7,151 bases of DNA from contig JAKDLE010000140.1 of assembly GCA_030453005.1 (NCBI GenBank), positions 1 to 7,151 on the forward strand, written 5' to 3'. Positions within the stretch are counted from its first letter, which is position 1; the number at the start of each line of letters is the position of its first letter. Positions 1 to 5,339 of the stretch are shown one piece after another. A model generated the notes under the pieces. It was given only the letters and a program-made list of their open reading frames with translations, was not told the DNA's origin and did not search any database. This stretch comes from Pseudonocardia sp. (lineage in GTDB: Bacteria > Actinomycetota > Actinomycetes > Mycobacteriales > Pseudonocardiaceae). Position numbers and translations under genes: made by a program.

Positions 1-257
1 GCACCGTCTGCGCGGACGCGGGCCGCGCCGAGGAGTTCGTGCACGGCCTCGGCCACGGCGTGGGACTGCAGATCCACGAGGCTCCCGCGCTCTCACCGAC
101 CGGCACGGGCGCCCTGGCCGCGGACATGGCCGTCACGGTCGAGCCGGGCGTCTACCTCGAGGGTCGCGGCGGGGTGCGCATCGAGGACACGCTGATCGTG
201 GGCTCCGACGCGGCGGAAGCACTGACCCGGACCACCAGGGAGCTGCTCGAGGTGTAG
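1..257 (+). CDS. M24 family metallopeptidase (Xaa-Pro aminopeptidase/dipeptidase), 3' fragment
   Basis: This is the C-terminal part of a cytoplasmic metallopeptidase that removes residues next to proline. The 5' end lies outside the window; the first complete codon is at base 3, and 84 residues are visible before the TAG at 255-257. Two conserved blocks of the pita-bread (M24) fold can be read. HGLGHGVGLQIHE holds the catalytic/metal histidines, and VEPGVY followed by GVRIEDTLIV holds the two glutamates that ligate the dinuclear metal centre. The protein ends a few residues after the last block, as is normal for the family. It lies 141 bases upstream of efp on the same strand, a peptidase-efp-nusB order common in actinobacteria (pepQ-like in many annotations). 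The fragment cannot separate PepQ-type from PepP-type, so I give no symbol. The family is clear; substrate preference is not. Confidence 0.9.
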   Translation, partial: TVCADAGRAEEFVHGLGHGVGLQIHEAPALSPTGTGALAADMAVTVEPGVYLEGRGGVRIEDTLIVGSDAAEALTRTTRELLEV

Positions 258-398
258 CCCGGTACCCTGGTCGACGGACGACGGCGCCGAGCGCGCCGCC
301 GGTCGAGAACACACCTCCGCGCGAGCAGGCGGTGCCGGGCACCCGAGGCCGTGGCGCCTCCTCGACGCGGCCCCGATCGACCCAGGAGAATCGCTCAC
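258..398 (+). promoter_or_regulatory. Intergenic leader of efp with ribosome binding site and weak -10 candidate
   Basis: This 141-base gap between the peptidase gene and efp holds a clear Shine-Dalgarno sequence, AGGAGA at 384-389, nine bases before the GTG at 399. A TACCCT (263-268) fits the actinobacterial TAnnnT -10 pattern, but no good -35 lies 16-18 bases upstream. A separate efp promoter is therefore only possible, and read-through from the peptidase gene is equally plausible. I see no terminator-like hairpin here. Confidence 0.35.
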
Positions 399-962
399 GT
401 GGCCACCACGAACGACCTGAAGAACGGCCTGGTCCTCAACCTGGACGGCCAGCTGTGGGCGGTCACGGCGTTCCAGCACGTCAAGCCCGGCAAGGGCGGC
501 GCCTTCGTGCGCACGACGCTGAAGAACGTCATGACCGGGAAGGTCGTCGACAAGACCTTCAACGCGGGCACCAAGGTGGAGACGGCCACCGTCGACCGGC
601 GCGACATGACCTACCTCTACCGCGACGGCGCCGACTTCGTGTTCATGGACGGCGACACGTTCGACCAGATCCCGATCCCCGAGGTCATCGTCGGCACCGC
701 CGCCGGGTACCTGCTGGAGAACCAGGTGGCGATGGTGGCGCTGCACGAGAGCGTGCCGCTGTTCGTCGAGCTGCCCACGTCGGTGGAGCTGGTCATCAGC
801 CACACCGACCCGGGCCTGCAGGGCGACCGCTCCACCGGCGGCACCAAGCCCGCCACCCTGGAGACGGGCGCGGAGATCCAGGTGCCGCTGTTCGTCACCA
901 CCGGCGAGAAGGTCAAGGTGGACACCCGCGACGGGCGCTACCTCGGCCGCATCTCCAGCTGA
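399..962 (+). CDS. efp: Translation elongation factor P (EF-P)
   Basis: EF-P binds near the ribosomal E site and rescues ribosomes stalled on polyproline stretches. The product is 187 residues, the usual length. The start is GTG at 399 (protein begins [11 protein letters not shown]); an in-frame ATG at 351 is rejected because AGGAGA at 384-389 is correctly spaced for 399 and the N-terminus then matches the family. The KOW-like domain I carries the loop [10 protein letters not shown] (residues 27-36) with Lys32 at the tip. The C-terminal EF-P signature runs from K150 ([16 protein letters not shown]) to the TTGE at 167-170. As I recall, actinobacterial EF-Ps carry an unmodified lysine in a PGKGP loop; here the last loop residue is Gly34, not Pro (see findings). 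The TGA at 960-962 shares its A with the nusB ATG, so nusB is probably translated by coupling. Confidence 0.97.
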   Translation: MATTNDLKNGLVLNLDGQLWAVTAFQHVKPGKGGAFVRTTLKNVMTGKVVDKTFNAGTKVETATVDRRDMTYLYRDGADFVFMDGDTFDQIPIPEVIVGTAAGYLLENQVAMVALHESVPLFVELPTSVELVISHTDPGLQGDRSTGGTKPATLETGAEIQVPLFVTTGEKVKVDTRDGRYLGRISS

Positions 963-1384
963 TGCTGAGAGCGCGCACCAAGGCCCGTAAACGGGCGCTG
1001 GACATCCTGTTCGAGTCCGAGGCCCGCGGCGACGACCCGCTCGCGGTGCTGGTGGCGCGCCGCGAGACCGACGACGCCCCGCCGGTGTCGGAGTACGCCG
1101 CGATGCTCGTCGAGGGCGTCGTCACCCATCGGGAGCGCATCGACCAGCTGCTCGCCGAGCACGCCGAGGGGTGGACGGTCGTGCGGATGCCCGCGGTCGA
1201 CCGGGCCCTGCTGCGGATCGGGGTGTTCGAGCTGCTGTGGGTCGACGAGATCGACGACCCCGTGGCCATCACCGAGGCGGTAGAGCTGGCGAGGAGCTTG
1301 TCCACGGACGACAGCCCGCGGTTCCTCAACGGGGTGCTGGGCCGCATCGCCGATATCGCACCCCAGCTGCGCGCCACCCGCTGA
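962..1384 (+). CDS. nusB: Transcription antitermination factor NusB
   Basis: NusB pairs with S10 (NusE) on boxA RNA to keep RNA polymerase processive, mainly on rRNA operons. The product is 140 residues, all-helical in its family, and full length. Recognisable blocks are the N-terminal ARTKARKRALDILFESE (residues 4-20), RMPAVDRALLRIGVFELLW (75-93) and the C-terminal AITEAVELARSLSTDDSPRF (102-121) followed by LNGVLGRI. The ATG at 962 overlaps the efp stop by one base (TGATG) and has no obvious Shine-Dalgarno of its own, which points to translational coupling with efp. Longer in-frame starts would run back through efp and are rejected. The gene ends 22 bases before a strong hairpin, and the next gene, bldD, converges on it. 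Confidence 0.96.
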   Translation: MLRARTKARKRALDILFESEARGDDPLAVLVARRETDDAPPVSEYAAMLVEGVVTHRERIDQLLAEHAEGWTVVRMPAVDRALLRIGVFELLWVDEIDDPVAITEAVELARSLSTDDSPRFLNGVLGRIADIAPQLRATR

Positions 1385-1406
1385 CGGAGCCGGGCGGCGG
1401 GACACG

Positions 1407-1441
1407 GAACGGCCCCCCGTCCGTCGGACGAGGGGCCGTTC
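1407..1441. terminator. Hairpin terminator between convergent nusB and bldD
   Basis: A perfect 10-base-pair outer stem, GAACGGCCCC (1407-1416) with GGGGCCGTTC (1432-1441), encloses a one-base mismatch, a further 5-base-pair stem (1418-1422 with 1426-1430) and a GTC triloop. There is no T-run on either strand, as is common for high-GC actinobacterial terminators. It lies 22 bases past the nusB stop and 40 bases past the bldD stop, so by symmetry it can serve both convergent transcripts. The structure is certain from the sequence; termination is inferred. Confidence 0.8.
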
Positions 1442-1481
1442 GTCGCGAGACGCGGGTGGCCTTCCCCTGCCACGCGTGCCG

Positions 1482-1964
1482 CTACGGGGCGGGGCGCGCC
1501 TCCGGGGGGAGGACGCCCCACTCGATGAGCTGGTCCGTCAGCTCACCCGGGCTCTTGTCGTAGATGATCGCGAGCGAGCGCAGGTCCTCGGCGCGGATGC
1601 TGAGCACCTTGCCGTTGTAGTCGCCGCGCTGGCTCTGGATGGCCGCGGCGTAGCGGGCCAGCGGGCCCACCTTGTCCGCCGGGAGCTGCTGGAGCCGCTC
1701 CAGGTTGATGACGATCTTCGTGGCGGGCTCGGATCCGGACGGCACGCGGCCCTCGGGCAGGAGCTCGGCCACGGGCACGCCGTAGAAGTCGGCCAGTTCG
1801 GCGAGCTTCTGCACGGTGACCGCACGGTCACCGCGCTCGTAGGAGCCCACCACGACCGCCTTCCACCGGCCGCCCGACTTCTGCTCGACTCCGTGCAGCG
1901 ACAGACCCTGCTGCTGCCGGATGGCGCGGAGCTTCCCGCCGAGCGCTTTGGCGTAGTCGCCCAT
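1482..1964 (-). CDS. bldD: Developmental transcription regulator BldD, c-di-GMP-responsive
   Basis: In Streptomyces and relatives BldD is a global repressor of sporulation genes that dimerises on DNA when bound to tetrameric c-di-GMP. The product is 160 residues, slightly shorter than the roughly 167 I recall for S. coelicolor. The N-terminal XRE-type helix-turn-helix spans about residues 9-66 and includes KLRAIRQQQGLSLHGVEQKS and VVVGSYERGDRAVTVQKLAE. The C-terminal ligand domain carries the full RGD-X8-RxxD signature: R113-G-D115, eight residues, then R124-A-E-D127 (bases 1584-1628). Both c-di-GMP binding motifs therefore look intact. The ATG at 1964 is chosen because AAGGAGGT lies six bases upstream and the N-terminus MGDYAKALGGKLRAI matches the family; an in-frame ATG at 2078 is too far upstream. 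The gene is divergent from pyrR and convergent with nusB. Confidence 0.95.
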   Translation of the reverse strand: MGDYAKALGGKLRAIRQQQGLSLHGVEQKSGGRWKAVVVGSYERGDRAVTVQKLAELADFYGVPVAELLPEGRVPSGSEPATKIVINLERLQQLPADKVGPLARYAAAIQSQRGDYNGKVLSIRAEDLRSLAIIYDKSPGELTDQLIEWGVLPPEARPAP

Positions 1965-1970
1965 GCGGCG

Positions 1971-1978
1971 ACCTCCTT
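1971..1978 (-). promoter_or_regulatory. Strong ribosome binding site fixing the bldD start
   Basis: On the minus strand this reads AAGGAGGT, a full anti-16S match, six bases before the ATG at 1964. It decides between that ATG and the longer in-frame start at 2078. Confidence 0.88.
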
Positions 1979-2061
1979 CGTTACCGGCGACGGCCGCGGG
2001 GGCCGACGGCACACGAGCTGACGTGGATCCGGGGGGCCGACGCCCTCGACACAGTCGATCA

Positions 2062-2074
2062 ATACGGAGAGTAA
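2062..2074 (-). promoter_or_regulatory. Candidate BldD operator over the bldD promoter
   Basis: The minus-strand 13-mer TTACTCTCCGTAT matches 7 of 9 defined positions of the BldD consensus as I recall it from Streptomyces, TnACnC(A/T)GnGTnA. It runs from the last base of the candidate -10 across the expected transcription start, where a repressor would block initiation. BldD is known to repress its own gene in Streptomyces. The match is imperfect, so this is a candidate only. Confidence 0.4.
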
Positions 2075-2103
2075 TCATGCGCTCGCCGCCGCCGATCGGT
2101 CAA
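2074..2103 (-). promoter_or_regulatory. Candidate bldD promoter (sigma-A type)
   Basis: On the minus strand TTGACC (2098-2103, 5 of 6 to TTGACA) is followed after 18 bases by CATGAT (2074-2079, 4 of 6 to TATAAT, keeping the key second A and last T). Transcription would begin near 2067, giving a leader of about 100 bases before bldD. No better pair was seen on this strand between bldD and pyrR. The assignment is by eye. Confidence 0.45.
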
Positions 2104-2332
2104 GTTGGCCGACCCCTCCCGGTGCCGTAGTGCCGCGGTTCCACCCGAACGGCTGATCGACAGGCCCCCGCCTGCGCATTCCAGGAGGACGCGGGCGCCC
2201 GTATCGCCCAGGCGTCGTAATCGGAGCGTGACCGACCTGTGACGGTAGGGACTCCGGTGAGTGTCCGCGACGGTCGCCGTTGTGACGCTGCCGATGCTCG
2301 GCGCCGTGCAGGGGGGTCGCGACGGCGTCCGC

Positions 2333-2341
2333 TGATACCGT
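2333..2341 (+). promoter_or_regulatory. Candidate extended -10 promoter of the pyr operon
   Basis: TGATACCGT contains the TGn extension and a TAnnnT -10 hexamer (TACCGT, 2336-2341). No recognisable -35 lies 16-18 bases upstream, which extended -10 promoters tolerate. Transcription would start near 2348, giving a leader of about 49 bases that contains exactly the PyrR hairpin. That fit is the main argument for it. Confidence 0.35.
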
Positions 2342-2354
2342 CGACTCGACACCG

Positions 2355-2390
2355 TTCCTTTAAGGCCCGTCCGGTGAGGCGGGGAAGGAG
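2355..2390 (+). promoter_or_regulatory. PyrR-binding RNA hairpin covering the pyrR ribosome binding site
   Basis: The leader contains GTCCGGTGAGGC (2369-2380), which fits the inner 12 positions of the B. subtilis PyrR-binding consensus ARUCCNGNGAGGYU. The outer A...U pair of the consensus is replaced by C2368...G2381, so pairing is kept. The loop caps a CCCG/CGGG stem (2366-2369 with 2380-2383). Below an internal loop, TTCCTT (2355-2360) pairs with AAGGAG (2385-2390, one G-U pair), and AAGGAG is the pyrR Shine-Dalgarno. UMP- or UTP-bound PyrR should stabilise this fold and block translation, the mechanism described for Mycobacterium smegmatis pyrR. No terminator/antiterminator pair is present, so a B. 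subtilis-style attenuator is unlikely. Sequence match is direct; function is inferred. Confidence 0.75.
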
Positions 2391-2396
2391 AGCCAC

Positions 2397-2993
2397 GTGG
2401 CGAACGATCGCCGCGGGGACGCACACGGCGCGCCTGCTGACCGGGAACTGCTCAGCGCCGCCGACGTCACCCGCACCATCGCGCGCATCGCGCACCAGAT
2501 CATCGAGAAGACCGCCGGTGACGAGCGGGCCGTGCTCATCGGCATCCCCACCCGCGGCGCCGTGCTGGCCCGCCGCCTCGCCGCGGCCGTCGGGGAGTTC
2601 TCCGGCACCACGCTCGAGGTCGGGTCCGTGGACGCCACGCTCCACCGCGACGACCTCCGCCGCCGCCCCGCCCGCGCCCTGGAGGACACCGAGGTGCCCG
2701 AGGGCGGGCTCGACGACCGGCTCGTCGTACTCGTCGACGACGTGCTGATGTCCGGGCGCACCGTGCGGGCCGCGCTCGACGCACTGGCCGACCACGGGCG
2801 CCCGCGCGCCGTGCAGCTCGCCGTGCTGGTCGACCGCGGCCACCGCGAGCTGCCGATCCGCGCCGACTACGTGGGCAAGAACGTGCCCACCGCCCGCGAC
2901 GAGCAGATACTCGTGCTGCTCACCGAGACCGACGACGTCGACGGCGTGCGGCTGCGGCGGGGCCCGACACCGGAGGGGGCCCCCGCGTCGTGA
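2397..2993 (+). CDS. pyrR: Bifunctional pyr operon regulator / uracil phosphoribosyltransferase PyrR
   Basis: PyrR binds pyr mRNA when UMP or UTP is high and is released by PRPP; many homologues also convert uracil and PRPP to UMP. The product is 198 residues, with an N-terminal tail of about 16 variable residues. The type I phosphoribosyltransferase fold is shown by [17 protein letters not shown] (46-62), the PRPP-binding loop [13 protein letters not shown] (110-122, with the acidic pair D114-D115) and the PyrR-typical [20 protein letters not shown] (144-163). The start is GTG at 2397, six bases after AAGGAG at 2385-2390. The gene leads the pyrimidine operon, immediately behind the RNA element its product should bind, so it probably controls itself and, through coupling, the genes behind it. 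Its TGA overlaps the pyrB GTG by four bases. Confidence 0.96.
   Translation: MANDRRGDAHGAPADRELLSAADVTRTIARIAHQIIEKTAGDERAVLIGIPTRGAVLARRLAAAVGEFSGTTLEVGSVDATLHRDDLRRRPARALEDTEVPEGGLDDRLVVLVDDVLMSGRTVRAALDALADHGRPRAVQLAVLVDRGHRELPIRADYVGKNVPTARDEQILVLLTETDDVDGVRLRRGPTPEGAPAS
2959..2983 (+). promoter_or_regulatory. GC hairpin presenting the pyrB ribosome binding site
   Basis: GGGGCCC (2959-2965) can pair fully with GGGCCCC (2977-2983). The 11-base loop GACACCGGAGG ends in GGAGG (2972-2976), the only good Shine-Dalgarno for the pyrB GTG at 2990. The site is inside the pyrR coding region. Whether the fold forms under translating ribosomes is unknown. Confidence 0.4.
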
Positions 2994-3949
2994 AGCACCT
3001 GCTGTCGGTCACCGACCTCGACGCCGCCACGGCCACCGGGCTGCTCGACACCGCCGACCGGCTCAAGCAGGCGCTGCTGGGCCGCGAGGTGCGCAAGCTC
3101 CCGACGCTGCGCGGGCGCACGGTCGTCACGATGTTCTACGAGAACTCCACACGCACCCGGGTGTCGTTCGAGATCGCCGGCAAGTGGATGAGCGCCGACA
3201 CGGTGAACGTGAGCGCGTCGGGGTCGTCGGTGAGTAAGGGCGAGTCGCTGCGCGACACGTCGCTGACGCTCTCGGCGATGGGCGCGGACTGCGTGGTCGT
3301 GCGCCACCCCGCGTCCGGCTCGGCGCACCGGATGGCGGCGTGGGCCGACCGCGCCGCCGTCGGGGGTGGAGGGGAGTCGACCGGCACCCACACCTCCATC
3401 GTCAACGCGGGCGACGGCACCCACGAGCACCCCACCCAGGCGCTGCTCGACGCCGCCACGCTGCGGGACCGGCTCGGCGCGATCGCGGGCCGCCGGGTCG
3501 CGATCGTCGGCGACGTGCTGCACAGCCGCGTCGCGCGGTCCAACGTGTTCCTGCTCGCCACGCTCGGCGCGGAGGTCGTGGTCGTCGCGCCGCCCACCCT
3601 GCTGCCCGTCGGCATCGCGCAGTGGCCGTGCCGCGTGAGCCCGTCACTCGACGCCGAGCTGCCCGCGCTGGACGCGGTGATGATGCTGCGCGTGCAGGCC
3701 GAGCGGATGCACGGCTCGTTCTTCCCGTCCTCGCGGGAGTACGCGGTCTCCTACGGCCTCTCGCAGGCCCGGGCGGCGCTGCTGCCCGACCACGCGGTCG
3801 TCCTGCACCCGGGCCCGATGGTGCGCGGCATGGAGATCGTGCCCGCCGTGGCCGACGGCCCCGCGTCCGCGGTGCTGGCGCAGGTGTCCAACGGCGTCCA
3901 CGTCCGCATGGCCGTCCTCTACCACCTCCTGGCGGGAGCGCCCGAATGA
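2990..3949 (+). CDS. pyrB: Aspartate carbamoyltransferase catalytic subunit
   Basis: PyrB transfers the carbamoyl group of carbamoyl phosphate to aspartate, the first committed pyrimidine step. The product is 319 residues. Active-site blocks are [13 protein letters not shown] (49-61; STRTR at 53-57 binds carbamoyl phosphate), VSKGES with the mobile-loop lysine K83, VRHP (R105), [11 protein letters not shown] (146-156), [11 protein letters not shown] (230-240) and [13 protein letters not shown] (271-283). The GTG start at 2990 overlaps the pyrR stop (GTGA) and has GGAGG about 13 bases upstream. No PyrI regulatory subunit or inactive DHOase partner is seen in the window. Between R105 and H148 (the HPTQ His) it carries about 14 more residues than I recall for E. 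coli, with the run [14 protein letters not shown] near residues 123-136, probably a surface loop. The TGA at 3947-3949 lies inside an ATGA; the next gene normally expected is pyrC, 94 bases further on. Confidence 0.96.
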   Translation: MKHLLSVTDLDAATATGLLDTADRLKQALLGREVRKLPTLRGRTVVTMFYENSTRTRVSFEIAGKWMSADTVNVSASGSSVSKGESLRDTSLTLSAMGADCVVVRHPASGSAHRMAAWADRAAVGGGGESTGTHTSIVNAGDGTHEHPTQALLDAATLRDRLGAIAGRRVAIVGDVLHSRVARSNVFLLATLGAEVVVVAPPTLLPVGIAQWPCRVSPSLDAELPALDAVMMLRVQAERMHGSFFPSSREYAVSYGLSQARAALLPDHAVVLHPGPMVRGMEIVPAVADGPASAVLAQVSNGVHVRMAVLYHLLAGAPE

Positions 3950-4047
3950 GCACCGAGCCCCCCACCCCCCGTTGCAGCATGGCCACCTTCACGCAACGAG
4001 GCTGCATGAAGGTGGCCTGCCTGCAACGGTCGACGGGAGCACTGTGA
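3946..4047 (+). CDS. 33-codon ORF bridging pyrB and pyrC
   Basis: An ATG at 3946 overlaps the pyrB stop (ATGA), and the TGA at 4045-4047 overlaps the pyrC GTG (GTGA). The ORF thus links the two genes with four-base overlaps at both ends. The 33-residue product starts [15 protein letters not shown] and ends RSTGAL; I recognise no domain, signal peptide or membrane segment. Most of it is encoded by the palindromic repeat at 3969-4029, so the peptide itself is unlikely to be selected. A possible role is to carry ribosomes from pyrB through the hairpin to pyrC. It could equally be accidental. Confidence 0.22.
   Translation: MSTEPPTPRCSMATFTQRGCMKVACLQRSTGAL
3969..4029. repeat. 61-base imperfect palindrome (REP/MITE-like) between pyrB and pyrC
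   Basis: Two inverted 23-base copies, differing at three positions, flank a 15-base centre. Each copy reads TGAAGGTGGCC, three variable bases, then CTGCAACGG (right copy 4007-4029; left copy is the reverse complement, 3969-3991). Folded, this gives a 9-base-pair stem, a symmetric 3x3 internal loop and an 11-base-pair stem, with three more pairs (3993-3995 with 4003-4005) inside. It follows a C6-A-C6 tract (3958-3970), and the pyrC GGGAG (4035-4039) lies just outside. No T-run follows. The architecture resembles extragenic repeats that recur in actinobacterial genomes, but copy number cannot be judged from one window. Confidence 0.8.
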
Positions 4048-5339
4048 ACACCGAACTGTTGATCACCGACGTCCGGCCGTACGGCGGGGACGCCGTCGAC
4101 GTGCTCGTCCGCGACGGGGTGGTCGCCGAGCTCGGCGCCGGGCTCGACGCGCCCGAGGGCGCATCCACACTGGACGGTGGCGGGCACGTGCTGCTGCCCG
4201 GGTTCGTGGACCTGCACGTGCACCTGCGCGAGCCCGGCGGCGAGGAGTCCGAGGACATCGCCACCGGGTCGGCGGCCGCGGCGCTGGGCGGGTTCACCGC
4301 GGTCTTCGCGATGCCCAACACCGACCCCGTGGCCGACACCGCCGTCGTGGTCGAGCACGTCCGGCGGCGCGGCGAGGAGGTGGGCCTCGTCGACGTGCAC
4401 CCGGTCGGCGCGGTCACCGTCGGGCTCGAGGGCGCCAAGATGGCCGAGCTCGGCACGATGGCGGGCAGCCGCGCGCAGGTGCGCATGTTCAGCGACGACG
4501 GACGCTGCGTCAACGACCCGCTGATCATGCGTCGCGCGCTGGAGTACGCCTCCGCCCTCGATGTCGTCATCGCCCAGCACGCCGAGGACCACCGTCTCAC
4601 CGGCGGTGCGCAGGCGCACGAGGGTGTCGTCGCCTCGCGGCTGGGGCTGGCGGGCTGGCCCGCCACCGCCGAGGAGACGATCGTCGCCCGCGACTGCGCG
4701 CTCGTCCGCGAGGCCGGGGCCGCCCTGCACGTCTGCCACATCTCCTCGGCGCGCACCGTGGAGGTGCTGCGGGCGGCGAAGGCGGCCGGGGTGCGCGTCA
4801 GCGCCGAGGTCACCCCGCACCACCTGCTGCTCACCGACGGGCGGCTCACGAGCTACGACCCCGTCAACAAGGTCAACCCGCCGCTGCGCACCGCCGCGGA
4901 CACCAGGGCGATGCGCGCGGCGCTGGCCGAGGGCGTGATCGACGTGGTGGCCACCGACCACGCGCCGCACGCCGCGCAGTACAAGGACACCGAGTGGCAG
5001 GCGGCACGTCCGGGCATGCTCGGGCTGCAGACGGCGTTCTCGGTGGTCGTGCACACCATGGTCGAGCCGGGGCTGCTGGACTGGCGCGGCGTGGCCCGCG
5101 TGCTGTCCGAGCGCCCGGCGGAGATCGGGCGCCTACCCGACCAGGGCCGCCCGATCGCGGTGGGGGAGCCTGCCACGTTTGCGCTGGTCGACCCCGAGGC
5201 ACAGTGGACGGTGCGGGGTGCGGCGCTCGCGAGCCGGGCGTCCAACACACCGTACGAGGGGATGCGGCTGCCCGGAGTGGTGGTCGCCACGGTCCTGCGG
5301 GGGACGATCACCGCGCGGGACGGGAAGGTGCAGACATGA
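4044..5339 (+). CDS. pyrC: Dihydroorotase (class I)
   Basis: PyrC cyclises carbamoyl aspartate to dihydroorotate in the cytoplasm. From GTG at 4044 the product has 431 residues, normal for class I enzymes. The amidohydrolase metal ligands are all present: [10 protein letters not shown] (H58 and H60), FSDDG (D151), AQHAED (H179), VCHISS (H232) and ATDHAPH (D305), together with VNPPLR (N278 region) for substrate binding. An ATG at 3972 in the same frame lies inside the palindrome and would add 24 residues unlike any DHOase N-terminus. The GTG has GGGAG at 4035-4039, only four bases away, and yields [15 protein letters not shown], where the family's first beta strand begins. The GTG overlaps the stop of a 33-codon ORF, and the gene's own stop overlaps the carA start (ATGA). 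The 94-base gap behind pyrB is unusual in an otherwise overlapping operon. Confidence 0.95.
   Translation: MNTELLITDVRPYGGDAVDVLVRDGVVAELGAGLDAPEGASTLDGGGHVLLPGFVDLHVHLREPGGEESEDIATGSAAAALGGFTAVFAMPNTDPVADTAVVVEHVRRRGEEVGLVDVHPVGAVTVGLEGAKMAELGTMAGSRAQVRMFSDDGRCVNDPLIMRRALEYASALDVVIAQHAEDHRLTGGAQAHEGVVASRLGLAGWPATAEETIVARDCALVREAGAALHVCHISSARTVEVLRAAKAAGVRVSAEVTPHHLLLTDGRLTSYDPVNKVNPPLRTAADTRAMRAALAEGVIDVVATDHAPHAAQYKDTEWQAARPGMLGLQTAFSVVVHTMVEPGLLDWRGVARVLSERPAEIGRLPDQGRPIAVGEPATFALVDPEAQWTVRGAALASRASNTPYEGMRLPGVVVATVLRGTITARDGKVQT

Larger units (their letters stand above)
1965..2396. other. Divergent bldD/pyrR control region, no gene seen
   Basis: This 432-base stretch separates the divergent starts of bldD and pyrR. 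Besides the listed sites it holds a 13-base palindrome, TCGACACAGTCGA (2046-2058), in the bldD leader, and an 11-base one, GTCGACTCGAC (2340-2350), next to the candidate pyrR transcription start. It also holds three GTGAC copies (2228, 2239, 2282) and a GTGAG (2257). I found no ORF with a plausible ribosome binding site and no RNA gene. The middle part, roughly 2110-2225, shows nothing I can interpret. Confidence 0.7.

Noticed and set aside
351..398. Upstream ATG start for efp at 351
   Set aside because: It would add 16 residues unlike EF-P, while AGGAGA is correctly placed for the GTG at 399 and gives the standard N-terminus.
1965..2078. Longer bldD starting at 2078
   Set aside because: The added 38 residues do not resemble BldD, and a full AAGGAGGT precedes the ATG at 1964.
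2229..2242. TGAC-CGACCT-GTGA as a second BldD operator
   Set aside because: The half-sites are separated by six bases and not five, and the central CWG of the consensus is missing.
2341..2400. B. subtilis-type antiterminator/terminator attenuator before pyrR
   Set aside because: The leader is too short, with no terminator hairpin plus T-run; the PyrR loop overlaps the ribosome binding site instead.
3969..4029. Palindrome as a simple intrinsic terminator ending a pyrRB transcript
   Set aside because: No T-run follows, pyrC follows 15 bases later with no promoter visible in between, and the three pathway genes need co-expression; partial termination remains possible.
3402..5054. Long minus-strand open frame (550 codons) opposite pyrB and pyrC
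   Set aside because: It is antisense to two clear genes, is rich in low-complexity Arg/Pro/Ala sequence, and is explained by the high third-position GC of the sense genes.
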